Assembly: GCA_018649725.1 (NCBI GenBank)
Contig: JABIHH010000088.1
Span: 101,959-165,958, forward strand
Length of the DNA stretch: 64,000 nucleotides
Origin: Rhodospirillaceae bacterium
GTDB taxonomy: Bacteria > Pseudomonadota > Alphaproteobacteria > Rhodospirillales > UBA2165
Direction: 5' to 3'
Both the position numbers and the translations under genes were made by a program. Positions 25,801 through 33,438 of this stretch are shown piece after piece; positions within the stretch are counted from its first letter, which is position 1, and each line of letters opens with the position of its first letter. Below the pieces are notes generated by a model. That model had not been told where the DNA came from, did no database searches, and saw nothing but the letters and a program-made list of their open reading frames with translations.

Positions 25801-25952
25801 CCAATGCAGCAACCTTAGGGCTTTTATGTCTCTCAGAGCGCGCCCGAGAAGTTGAATTCGCCTGTAAGGAAAACCGGATGGAAGACGCAAAAAGTCTAAG
25901 CACGGACCTGACTGCGACACTTGAAGTTTCTATATCTACCTTGGAAAATTAG
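22812..25952 (+). CDS. hybrid sensor histidine kinase with four PAS-like domains, REC and HPt
   Basis: A 1046-residue phosphorelay protein. One N-terminal TM helix (about residues 3-24) is followed by four PAS-like modules (about 45-155, 165-280, 290-405, 415-530), the first two near-duplicates (SPIGVGITIEGRPKFYNDKI and SPIAVGISIDRKFKFINDRF). HisKA carries H549 in VVSHEVRTPLNGVLG. The ATPase domain has NLISNAVKFT, DTGSGIS and GGTGLGLAI. REC has D845 in ILMDRHMPVMDG. A C-terminal HPt has H993 in RNAHDLKTNAATLG. The phosphate path H549-D845-H993 is complete, so an external response regulator is expected; none is adjacent. Its proximity to the cyclase suggests shared signalling. Confidence 0.92.
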   Translation: MVLTWFLIALLSVAILVLLVWNFRLRASKSQTDTSFLHLKSTDQDLISVLKRSPIGVGITIEGRPKFYNDKITELFGWQGDDLTSADVSAIYARPEERDAVIMDLKDKGFFAEKEILFKKSDGHLVSLLFSASLIEYDGHEAVLVWMYDITALNAAEQAISHGKEILQNSPIAVGISIDRKFKFINDRFSELTGWQAEDLKKKDGDMIFADFDQRLLIREELDKKGFVKDKEVAFYDASGEISQALFSAYRTIYEGEEAVIGWIYDISELTAAQKELSHAKEILEATIDSVDQGLVMIDGDYRIIANNRSFADIVWLDPEYLASYPLWEDMMRRANDQEWFGLDIDIEAMIETQRDMRSNAFEPIIARNTRSDGTEFEFWCKALSTGGWVQSVTDITERLRAEKEIARGKDILETTINSVNQGIIMVSEDGTVLAHNKYFETLHGMSVKDYSNYEEFGVAYLKSVGAEPKSIEESLQLLRVNKAGTWVRPINENLVFEISHTPLSDGGYVRTYNEITERLKAENILKRAKEDAEAAAEAKSEFVAVVSHEVRTPLNGVLGMARLLLETSVNEEQKQYAETIVRSGETLILILNDLLDISKLEAGKLDLDIKPFNPKEVIESSISLMSAKAQENKISLTISIENDLPSALLGDENRIRQVLINLISNAVKFTKEGSVTLSASATHQDDSNVQLMLSVKDTGSGISQASQANLFTPFTQGSADVARKYGGTGLGLAICRRLAELMSGKIMLESELGYGSTFSLNIPLRMADPDKIASNGKLSQNGDHTQNLPALKILLVEDNEINLKVARGLLQKRGHDVQTAENGQIALDILLAPEASEFDAILMDRHMPVMDGVEATRHIKEMDGPISNIPIIAVTAAVTQREIDACLEAGMTEVVTKPIHPEELMSALARACNPQVGASSQDPVSSKSGVLQDSKTTPILDDDILGTLRNNLGNDTVTELIEDFKIIGYQSIEQFKAAASEHDVEAMTRNAHDLKTNAATLGLLCLSERAREVEFACKENRMEDAKSLSTDLTATLEVSISTLEN

Positions 25953-26050
25953 ATTTTCTGCAATGCCCGTTATGCGAAAATGGAATTCACGAGCCGATAT
26001 TCAAGTATTTGGAAGCAGGGATTCAAATAGGTTCAATCTGACAAAAAAGG

Positions 26051-26512
26051 TCAAAGCTCTGACAATACGTTCTCATCAATGGCCCGGCGAACGCGCTCAG
26101 AGTTCGCTTTTTTTTCGATTAACGGTGAGGCCGTTTTAGCGTAAGTGTGCTTTTCAAATAAGCAGCCTTCCTCGAAGTGGAGTAAATCCAAACCACGCCA
26201 ACCACCAGCGCGTTCAGACTCCTCCACAGTCAGCAACCAGCGGACCATGGCTTTACCTGTTCCAGGTCCAGCACCTAACTCGATAAATAAATCCTCAGTA
26301 TGAAAACGCATGCGGCCAAAATCGCCGCGAAATTGCGGGACAAATGCCTGGCGGATACTGGCCTTACCGATATGACGAACGCCATTATATTCATCATAGA
26401 TCGCCTCTTCGGCAAAATAGGACATCACTTCATCGATATCCTCGCGATTAAACGCTTCGGAAAAATCGGTCGAGAGCTTAACAAGATCGTCATGAAGATT
26501 TGTTTGCGTCAA
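26051..26512 (-). CDS. SnoaL/NTF2-like family protein
   Basis: A 153-residue alpha+beta cone protein. The pattern FSEAFNREDIDEVMSYFAEE followed by AIYDEYNGVRHIGKASIRQA is the standard NTF2-like opening, then FHTEDLFIELG and MVRWLLTVEE. Such proteins are isomerases, dehydratases or ligand-binding domains. I place the start at TTG 26512, preceded by GAGAGGAG at 6-nt spacing; an in-frame TTG at 26536 would put that ribosome site inside the gene. It precedes no other gene directly and lies 70 nt after cassette A's thioesterase, so it may be the last gene of that operon. Confidence 0.75.
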   Translation of the reverse strand: MTQTNLHDDLVKLSTDFSEAFNREDIDEVMSYFAEEAIYDEYNGVRHIGKASIRQAFVPQFRGDFGRMRFHTEDLFIELGAGPGTGKAMVRWLLTVEESERAGGWRGLDLLHFEEGCLFEKHTYAKTASPLIEKKANSERVRRAIDENVLSEL

Positions 26513-26582
26513 TGCCGTCTCCTCTCCAAATTTCAAATCTATTCCAATACAGAAACTTTTATGGGAGTTGGCAAGACAGTTT

Positions 26583-27071
26583 CTATGACTTAAGCCGTGG
26601 GATGGTCATGGTACTTCCAACCTGTGGAGGAACGGGCAAATCCTTATGGGCTTCCCACATTTCGGCCAATTTTGCCATCGGGTCATCAGAAAACGGCACA
26701 ACTTTTCTAATCGAAAGATCAACATGAACCGCCAACTGTTCTTGTGTCGCCATTTGATACCCTTCGGTGGCGTGATACATCGTATGGAAATAATGCAGCC
26801 GCTTTTCATCGTAACCGAGAAGTTGACTGGTTACTTTTACTGAATCACCAATATTGCCTTCGCGTTGGTAGCCAATATGACACTCAACGGCAAACGTCGA
26901 CATGCCTGTCGCTTCCCGGTACGGCTTACCCAGACCACAGAGTGGATAAAAGACATCCACGGCGTTATCAAATATGAGTGTATAATAAGCAACATTTAGG
27001 TGACCGTTATAGTCGACCCAAGCTTCTTGAACGGGTTCCTCGTGGCGAGCAATGGGGGCCTCGAAAGTCAT
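26583..27071 (-). CDS. 4HBT-type hotdog acyl-CoA thioesterase, cassette A
   Basis: A 162-residue thioesterase. The hotdog class motif VQEAWVDYNGHLNVAYYTLI, with the catalytic-type Asp, lies at residues about 15-34, and VECHIGYQREGNIGDSVKVT follows. A GGAGAATACAAA ribosome site stands before ATG 27071. It lies 31 nt after the CoA ligase gene and has a close paralogue at 44439-44924 in cassette B. In ligase-hydroxylase-thioesterase routes this step releases the free acid from the CoA ester; here that is inference from context. Confidence 0.88.
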   Translation of the reverse strand: MTFEAPIARHEEPVQEAWVDYNGHLNVAYYTLIFDNAVDVFYPLCGLGKPYREATGMSTFAVECHIGYQREGNIGDSVKVTSQLLGYDEKRLHYFHTMYHATEGYQMATQEQLAVHVDLSIRKVVPFSDDPMAKLAEMWEAHKDLPVPPQVGSTMTIPRLKS

Positions 27072-27102
27072 TTTGTATTCTCCGATAATCTACAATGAAA
27101 GT

Positions 27103-28671
27103 TTATTGACGTAGTCTAAAGCGCTGAATTTTACCTGTCGCGGTTTTGGGCAAGTCTTCAACAAAGTTAAACCAGCGGGGATATTTATAGCGGTCGATGC
27201 CGTCCCGGCAATGAGATAGCAGGTCTTCCTCCAGCTCAGCTCCGGCATCATCAGGGTTATTCAGGACAATATGAGCCTCAGGTTTGATCAAACCATCTGG
27301 GTCGGCCCGGCCTACAACCGCGACCTCGAGGACTTTTGCATGCTCAATCAAGCAAGCCTCAATCTCGGTTGGTGAGCACCACAAGCCGCCCACTTTGAGC
27401 ATATCATCGCCGCGGCCACCATTAACATAGCAGCCGTCGTCGTTCTCGTAATACATATCGCCAGTATTCAGCCAGTTTTCCGGCAGCATCGTGGCAGCTG
27501 TTTTTTCTGGATATTTCCAATACTCGACCGCTGTTGAGCCACCCCGCACATGCAACGTGCCAATATCGCCGCGTTCGACTTGGGCGCCCTCTTCATCAAC
27601 GATCCGCAATTCGTAGCGATTGACCCGGCGCCCAGATGTACCTGGGTTATAATTATCCGTCGTATTGCCAATAAAGAAATGAAGCGCCTCGGTAGAACCT
27701 AAACAATCCAAGATCACGGTTCCGGTCTTTTCTTTCCAACGCAGGAAGACATCGGCAGGCAAAGCCTCTCCTGCGGAGACACAATGGCGGACCGAACTGG
27801 TGTCGACGTCATTGCTTTCCATGTAATGCAATTGTTGTGCATAAAGCGTTGGCACGCCGAAGAAGATCGATGGTTTAAATTTCTCAATCTTCTCAAACGC
27901 CATTGCGGGCGAAACTTTCTCTTCACTGATGGCAATCGTAGCACCGACCCAAAGCGGGAAAGTCAGCGCATTACCAAATCCATAGGAATGGAAAAGTTTG
28001 GAAACCGAGAAACACACATCATCCTCACGCATGCCAATCGTATCGACGCCGCTACATTGACTGGTATAAACCATTGAACGATGTGGATGCACCACGCCTT
28101 TGGGATTACCGGTTGAGCCCGAGGAATAAAGCCAAAAACAAATAGTTTCACTCGTTGTCGGTTCAGGAACCAAATCTGCAGAAGCATCCGCCATTTTTGA
28201 TTTCACATCGTCAATCGACAATGTAATTCGAGGCGATTGCTCAACCTGACCTAATGCATCTTGAAGGTTACTGGCAAATTCAACGCTGTGAATGAGTGCC
28301 GTGCACTCTGAATTTTCAATTAAATATTTGTAGTCCGAAACCCGCATCAAGGTATTAACCGGAACTGGTACAATACCGGCTTTGATCGCGCCGAAAAACG
28401 TATAGATAAATTCCGGACAATCTTTCACTACCATCAACACGCGTTCGGCGGGCTTTAAGCCAAGGGAGAGCAGAACATTGCCAACGCGGTTTACCCGTTC
28501 CGCAAGCTGACCGTAAGTAACTTCTTCAGTTTCTGTACATATCGCTACTTTGTCGGCACGCCCTTCCTCTAGGTGACGGTCAATAAAAGGAACCGCAACA
28601 TTAAAAACGGGCGAGAATTGGATAGAATCTTGCCCCTCGGAGCCAACTACGGAAACACTATGATTTTCCAT
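27103..28671 (-). CDS. benzoate-CoA ligase family acyl-CoA synthetase, cassette A
   Basis: A 522-residue adenylate-forming ligase that activates a carboxylic acid with ATP and CoA. Core motifs: FWLYSSGSTGNPKGVVHPHR (phosphate loop), FFGVPTLYAQ, CVSAGEALPADVFLRWKEKT, LNTGDMYYENDDGCYVNGGR and the C-terminal PKTATGKIQRFRLR with the catalytic lysine. CVSAGEALP and the overall length place it with benzoate and 4-hydroxybenzoate-CoA ligases. It begins 1 nt after the stop of the [2Fe-2S] subunit gene, so the acid it activates is probably the hydroxylase substrate. Exact substrate unknown. Confidence 0.9.
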   Translation of the reverse strand: MENHSVSVVGSEGQDSIQFSPVFNVAVPFIDRHLEEGRADKVAICTETEEVTYGQLAERVNRVGNVLLSLGLKPAERVLMVVKDCPEFIYTFFGAIKAGIVPVPVNTLMRVSDYKYLIENSECTALIHSVEFASNLQDALGQVEQSPRITLSIDDVKSKMADASADLVPEPTTSETICFWLYSSGSTGNPKGVVHPHRSMVYTSQCSGVDTIGMREDDVCFSVSKLFHSYGFGNALTFPLWVGATIAISEEKVSPAMAFEKIEKFKPSIFFGVPTLYAQQLHYMESNDVDTSSVRHCVSAGEALPADVFLRWKEKTGTVILDCLGSTEALHFFIGNTTDNYNPGTSGRRVNRYELRIVDEEGAQVERGDIGTLHVRGGSTAVEYWKYPEKTAATMLPENWLNTGDMYYENDDGCYVNGGRGDDMLKVGGLWCSPTEIEACLIEHAKVLEVAVVGRADPDGLIKPEAHIVLNNPDDAGAELEEDLLSHCRDGIDRYKYPRWFNFVEDLPKTATGKIQRFRLRQ

Positions 28672-28672
28672 A

Positions 28673-29173
28673 TTAAGCAGGCCCGCGTGATCGGACGACG
28701 TCTTTGATTGCCCGGACCATGCCGGTGTAACCGGTACAGCGGCAAATATGCCCGCTCAGCATTTCGCGGATTTCTTCCTCATTTGGTTTAGGATTGACCT
28801 CCAGAAAATACTCAACAGACATCAGAATGCCCGGCGTGCAATAGCCGCATTGTAGACCATGATGCTTGCGAAAGGCCTTTTGCAAATCACTCAACTCACC
28901 TGTTTCTTTGTCAGCAAGGCTTTCAACCGTATCAACAACCCGGCCTTCCATTTGAACAGCAAAAGTGAGGCATGAGCGTACAGATTTGCCATCAATCTGC
29001 ACTGTGCAAGCACCGCAAACGCCGTGCTCACATGCGACATGCACACCCATAAGCGCCATTTCTTCGCGCAAAAAATCGCTCAGCAACATCCGCGGCTCGG
29101 CAAAGCCACTGACTGATTTTCCATTTAGCGTGAAGCTGATTTTATGTTTGGTATCTTGATTTAGCTGCGGCAT
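28673..29173 (-). CDS. Mo-hydroxylase [2Fe-2S] subunit (CoxS/HcrC-like), cassette A
   Basis: A 166-residue electron-transfer subunit with two iron-sulfur sites. The plant-ferredoxin domain has CEHGVCGACTVQIDGKSVRS ending in C (about residues 47-67). The helical domain has GLQCGYCTPGILMS (about 110-123) and GHICRCTGYTG (about 144-154). The reading frame overlaps the FAD subunit gene by 13 nt, exactly as in cassette B. It passes electrons between the Mo-pterin and the FAD. Confidence 0.93.
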   Translation of the reverse strand: MPQLNQDTKHKISFTLNGKSVSGFAEPRMLLSDFLREEMALMGVHVACEHGVCGACTVQIDGKSVRSCLTFAVQMEGRVVDTVESLADKETGELSDLQKAFRKHHGLQCGYCTPGILMSVEYFLEVNPKPNEEEIREMLSGHICRCTGYTGMVRAIKDVVRSRGPA

Positions 29174-29988
29174 TTTCTGGCCTCCTCAATTACTCGGCGG
29201 CCAATGCGCCGCACCAATTGGCGACGGTATTTAGCACTTGCATGAATGTCTTCATTGTCGCCCAATTCCCAGGCAAAGGCATTGAGCGCCTCATCGATAT
29301 CGGCCTCTGCGAGACCATCCCAGTTTCTAACTTCCGGCCGACCGGCGACACCACCAACACCCATCCGAATGTTTTCACCGTCTGCAATCACCGCAATAGA
29401 AACAATGGCAAAATCACCTTGCCGTCTGGCGACCTCTTCGAAGGCGTATCCGGCACTCGGGTTTTGCGCAGGAAGGCGCACCGACGTTAATAGTTCGTCG
29501 TCTTCACGCGCTGTCGCCATCAAGCCGGTTTGGAACTCCGCTGCGGCGACAACCCTCTCTCCACGCTTGGAATTAAGCACTGCTTCACCGCCCAAAACGG
29601 CAAAACAGAGAGGTTGTTCTGAGCTTGGATCGGAATGCGCAATACTGCCGCAGAAAGTTCCTTTGGCCCGGGTTTGAAAATGGCCGACATTGGGCAAGGC
29701 TTCGACCAGCAGGGGTAGATACTGATTAACATCGGGTGCAGCGATCACGCTTGCCTGAGTAACGGCGGCTGAAATTTCAACTTTGTTGCCCTTCGTTTTA
29801 ATCTCTTTCAGCTCTTCGAGACCGGAGATATCAATTAGATAGGTCGGCTCCACCAGGCGAAAATTCATCATCGCGATTAGTGATTGCCCGCCGGCCAAAA
29901 TGCGTGCGTCTTCACCATGCTCGGCCAAACAACTCAGCACATGGTCGAGAGATTCAGCACGGACGTAATTAAAATTATTCGGTTTCAT
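29161..29988 (-). CDS. Mo-hydroxylase FAD subunit (CoxM-like), cassette A
   Basis: A 275-residue flavoprotein. FAD motifs: ILAGGQSLIAMMNFRL (about residues 30-45) and RAKGTFCGSIAHSDPSSEQP (about 107-126). The C-terminal CO-dehydrogenase flavoprotein domain follows with DDELLTSVRLP and RRQGDFAIVSIAV. It overlaps the large-subunit gene by 4 nt and the small-subunit gene by 13 nt. It takes electrons from the iron-sulfur subunit and passes them to a quinone, NAD or another acceptor. Confidence 0.92.
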   Translation of the reverse strand: MKPNNFNYVRAESLDHVLSCLAEHGEDARILAGGQSLIAMMNFRLVEPTYLIDISGLEELKEIKTKGNKVEISAAVTQASVIAAPDVNQYLPLLVEALPNVGHFQTRAKGTFCGSIAHSDPSSEQPLCFAVLGGEAVLNSKRGERVVAAAEFQTGLMATAREDDELLTSVRLPAQNPSAGYAFEEVARRQGDFAIVSIAVIADGENIRMGVGGVAGRPEVRNWDGLAEADIDEALNAFAWELGDNEDIHASAKYRRQLVRRIGRRVIEEARKCRS

Positions 29989-32945
29989 GAGCCTACTCCT
30001 AGAATTTTAAGCAGGCGCGTCCACCAAGATTCGCGGCCTTCGATCTGCGCAATCAAGCGCTTAAAGAACTGATCGACCAAGACCCGAGCAGTACCATCTA
30101 GCATACGACCGCCAATTGCCGCCACTTTACCGGTAACATCAACTTCATATCGATAGTCAACCAAAGTACCTTCCGCCGTTTCAGTTAACGTCACGTGGCC
30201 TTCACCACTGGATGAGCCGAGAGGACCGGTCATGCCACCGCCCAAGACAACGGAATTTGGTGGATCTAATTCGCTCAATTGAACATGAGTTTGGAAGCGT
30301 CCACGCACGGCTCCGACGCCAATTGAGATATCGGCGGCGTAACTATTCTCAGCGACTTGATCGAGCGTGCGGCAACCTGGAATTACAGCGGCTAATTTAA
30401 CCGGATCAAGCAAGGTATCCCACACTTGCTGCGGCGGTACCGGCACAACGGCCTGTCCGCTACCGGATAAGCTTCGGCCGGATTTAACTTGAGGTTTTGC
30501 AGCTTTCGCTTCAGCTATATTTTTCGGAGGTGCTGGCTCGTCATCATCAATCAGAGACATTAATTTGGAGGGACTTAGTGGCAGATGCAATTCTCTGACC
30601 CCAATGGCGTCAGAAACTGCGTTGGCGACACAGACCGGTGTGCTCATCACATTGCCCTCACCGATACCTTTGGCCCCAAGCGGGGTAAAGGGTTCCGGGG
30701 TTACCATATGAAGAATTTCGGGCTCCGGTACCTCCGGTGCCGTCGGGCAGAGATAATCCGCGAACGTACCAGAAAGGAAACTTCCGTCTTCGCTATAGAC
30801 AAACTCCTCGCTCAAGGCGATACCAAGTCCCCAACTAAAAGCGCCATAAACTTGGCCATCAGCCAACAATGGATTCAAAATATTACCAGAATCGTGCATC
30901 GTCACATATTTATCAATGCGCACTTCGCCGGTGACTTTATCGACTTCAAGTCCGCAGATATCAAAAACAAAACCGTAAGTCAGAGAGGTATTGATCTGGT
31001 CTTTATCATTTGGTGGCTCCAATTCGGGAGCAGACCAGGTTACCGTTTCGGTAACACCAGGCGCCATATCAGTTGGTAATTCGCCGGGCGACCAGTGGGT
31101 CGTTCCAGCAACCCGGCTAAAGCGGAGAGTGTTTTCGGGATTGCCTTTGGCAAATACCTGACCGCCAGCAAATTCAATTTCCTCTGCCGGCACGTTCAAA
31201 GTTTGCGCCGCGATCTCAGCTAATTTCGCTCGCACCTTCTGGGCCGCTTTTTGCGCCGATACTACAGTTGAAGAGGAGAACCGGCTGGAATAATTTCCGG
31301 TGGCGATTGACCACGGATCGCGCTGGGTGTCGCGCTCCATATTGACGATAATATCTTGCGGCGTCAGACCCATTTCGTCGGCAACAATTTGAGCAAGAAC
31401 CGTCGCGTGGCCTTGACCTTGAGGAATACTGTCAGCCGTCACACTAACTGTACCAAGCGGATCAATATTGACCGTGGCAATGGCGACATTACCGCCTTTC
31501 GGACCCGCTTTTTTGCGTTCCTCAACGGTATTGATGGTGCTGAGATACCCCATGTTGGACTGTGCTGGCTCAACAACGGCAGCATAACCGATGCCATAGA
31601 GCTTACCTTGCGCCCGCATTTCGTCGCGGTGCTTTTTGAGGTCGGCGAGCTTGCCTTCGGATTCCGAGATTTGGAGTGCTTTTTGATAATCTCCAGAGCC
31701 TATCAAGGCGCCCGCAGCAGCGCGGTACGGAAATGCATCCGCTGGAATAAGATTTTTCTTGATGACATCAAGCGGATCCAGTCCCAGTTCAACGGCAATC
31801 GTATGGATTAGCCGCTCAAGCCCATAATAAATCTGCGGCCCGCCAAACCCCCGCACCATGCCGGACGGGGTTTTGTTGGTCATCACGAGATTATTTACGA
31901 TCGTCATATTCGGCACATCGTAAGCGCCTGTCATGATACCGTGCTGTCGATAAAGCGGTCCTGGCATGGGCGGACGCAAATACGCGCCGTAATCGTCCCA
32001 TTGTTCAAAATGCAGGCCAGTAATTTTGCCATCATTCATCACAGCGGCTTTGGCCTCGATGACCCGATTAGGCGCGGCAATTGCGGCGGTCAAATGTTCC
32101 AGTCGGTCTTCTACCCATTTAATTGGCCGTCCGGTTATGCGCGCTGCGACACACATCAACACAACATATGGAAAGATCGCCTGCTTAACGCCAAAACCAC
32201 CGCCTGAATAGGCAGGGGAGCGCATGCGCAATTGAGAGCCTTTACACCGAAGGGCCTTTGACATGACAGGGTGAACCGTAAAGGGCCCTTGAAAGTTCGA
32301 TAAAATGTCGTAACTCTCTTCGCCCGGCAGGTAATTCGCGACGACGACAAAACCTTCAAGTGGCGTCTGTGAATTTCGTGGATAGTCGATGGTATTTTCA
32401 ATAATTCGGTCGGCTTCAGCAAAAGCTTTTTCCGGCTCGCCGTATGAAAAGTCGCGGCGCGATACAACATTAGTGCCGGCAGCCTCATGCACGAGCACAG
32501 CGCCTTCCTGAGCCGCATCCATGGTCTTAATGACCGCTTCAATAGGACTATACTCGATTTTAATGTGATCAAGCGCGTCTTCAGCTTGATAGCGGTCTTC
32601 GGCAATAACCACGGCGACGGATTCGCCGACAAAACGCACCCGATCAACTGCCAAGCTCCATTGATCGAGCGGCACCCTGAGAACAATCAAAAAAGGTTCG
32701 GTAAGGTCTTTGATATCCTGACCGGTCAAAACCGCATGAACACCGGGCCGCTTTTCAGCGTCCGAAACATCAATTGAAACAATATCCGCATGCGCGTGCG
32801 GTGAACGCAAAATCGCAGCCTGCAACGTTCCGACCGGAACCGGGATATCATCGGTGAAGGCAGCCGCCCCGCGAAGCAAAGTTGCATCCTCAATCCGCTC
32901 TACCGGTTGCCCGAGATATTTTTGTTGCGTTGATTTCTCACTCAT
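29985..32945 (-). CDS. Mo-hydroxylase large subunit with fused CoxG/SRPBCC domain, cassette A
   Basis: A 986-residue xanthine-dehydrogenase-family molybdopterin subunit. The a/b hammerhead domain (about 15-125) has LRGAAAFTDDIPVPVGTLQA. The Mo-binding domain has SPAYSGGGFGVKQAIF, PSGMVRGFGGPQIYYGLERL, GQGHATVLAQIVADEMGL and GAKGIGEGNVMSTPVC, where E763 matches the catalytic Glu. From about residue 825 a CoxG-like SRPBCC domain follows (VWDTLLDPVKLAAVIPGCRT). CoxG is usually a separate membrane-linked maturation protein, so the fusion is notable but shared with cassette B. I start at ATG 32945 behind AGGAGG. The ligase and thioesterase downstream imply a CoA-ester substrate, as for 4-hydroxybenzoyl-CoA reductase or furoyl-CoA dehydrogenase. 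Confidence 0.9.
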   Translation of the reverse strand: MSEKSTQQKYLGQPVERIEDATLLRGAAAFTDDIPVPVGTLQAAILRSPHAHADIVSIDVSDAEKRPGVHAVLTGQDIKDLTEPFLIVLRVPLDQWSLAVDRVRFVGESVAVVIAEDRYQAEDALDHIKIEYSPIEAVIKTMDAAQEGAVLVHEAAGTNVVSRRDFSYGEPEKAFAEADRIIENTIDYPRNSQTPLEGFVVVANYLPGEESYDILSNFQGPFTVHPVMSKALRCKGSQLRMRSPAYSGGGFGVKQAIFPYVVLMCVAARITGRPIKWVEDRLEHLTAAIAAPNRVIEAKAAVMNDGKITGLHFEQWDDYGAYLRPPMPGPLYRQHGIMTGAYDVPNMTIVNNLVMTNKTPSGMVRGFGGPQIYYGLERLIHTIAVELGLDPLDVIKKNLIPADAFPYRAAAGALIGSGDYQKALQISESEGKLADLKKHRDEMRAQGKLYGIGYAAVVEPAQSNMGYLSTINTVEERKKAGPKGGNVAIATVNIDPLGTVSVTADSIPQGQGHATVLAQIVADEMGLTPQDIIVNMERDTQRDPWSIATGNYSSRFSSSTVVSAQKAAQKVRAKLAEIAAQTLNVPAEEIEFAGGQVFAKGNPENTLRFSRVAGTTHWSPGELPTDMAPGVTETVTWSAPELEPPNDKDQINTSLTYGFVFDICGLEVDKVTGEVRIDKYVTMHDSGNILNPLLADGQVYGAFSWGLGIALSEEFVYSEDGSFLSGTFADYLCPTAPEVPEPEILHMVTPEPFTPLGAKGIGEGNVMSTPVCVANAVSDAIGVRELHLPLSPSKLMSLIDDDEPAPPKNIAEAKAAKPQVKSGRSLSGSGQAVVPVPPQQVWDTLLDPVKLAAVIPGCRTLDQVAENSYAADISIGVGAVRGRFQTHVQLSELDPPNSVVLGGGMTGPLGSSSGEGHVTLTETAEGTLVDYRYEVDVTGKVAAIGGRMLDGTARVLVDQFFKRLIAQIEGRESWWTRLLKILGVGS

Positions 32946-33026
32946 ATTTAGCGGCCTCCTGATAGCCATTTAGTGCGCTATTCTAATGCTAGGAGAATAC
33001 CCCCTCAGCACCATAATAAAATACGT

Positions 33027-33050
33027 ATTATTCTATATATCTAGAATAAT
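33027..33050. promoter_or_regulatory. dyad operator upstream of cassette A
   Basis: ATTATTCTA (33027-33035) and TAGAATAAT (33042-33050) are perfect inverted 9-mers with a 6-nt spacer. The site lies about 80 nt before the large-subunit gene of cassette A, in its only upstream spacer. A degenerate version (TATTCTA...AGAATA) sits at 32979-32999. This looks like a repressor operator of TetR/MarR/GntR type. No such regulator is adjacent. Confidence 0.45.
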
Positions 33051-33060
33051 TTGCTATTAA

Positions 33061-33228
33061 TCATTCGCCGTAATGTCCGACAATTGAAACACTGGAAATA
33101 TTTTGATGTGGATAGCCGCCGAGATTATGGATTAAGCCAAACCTGGGATCAGAAAGTTGACGATCACCTTCGGCAAGGGATTTCAGCGCCGGATTGAACC
33201 AAGAAATCGTTTTATTGTTGTTTTTCAT
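33061..33228 (-). pseudogene. C-terminal remnant of a thiolase-family gene
   Basis: A 55-codon frame on the minus strand (ATG at 33228, TGA at 33061) contains ALKSLAEGDRQLSDPRFGLI followed by HNLGGYPHQNISSVSIVGHY. This matches the end of thiolase/SCP-x proteins, whose last strand reads HNLGG...SVSVVG. The catalytic Cys and His regions are absent. The rest of 32946-33438 holds no recognisable gene. A decayed acyl-CoA thiolase next to CoA-ester catabolic genes is plausible. Confidence 0.65.
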
Positions 33229-33438
33229 CAGCAGGCCATTTTTCTAGAAGTGACTAAAAATCTAGCGGCCCGTGGCACGTCAGTCCAATGAGTATTGTTG
33301 TTTGAGATATAACCAATCCTTATATTAAAAGGCACAAGTCTATTATCTAGCTATACCGATATGAAAGGGTGATGCTGATCTAAAGCGCTAGATGGATCGC
33401 GACTTTTTATGCCCAACCATTGTGCAAAAGCTATCGAT

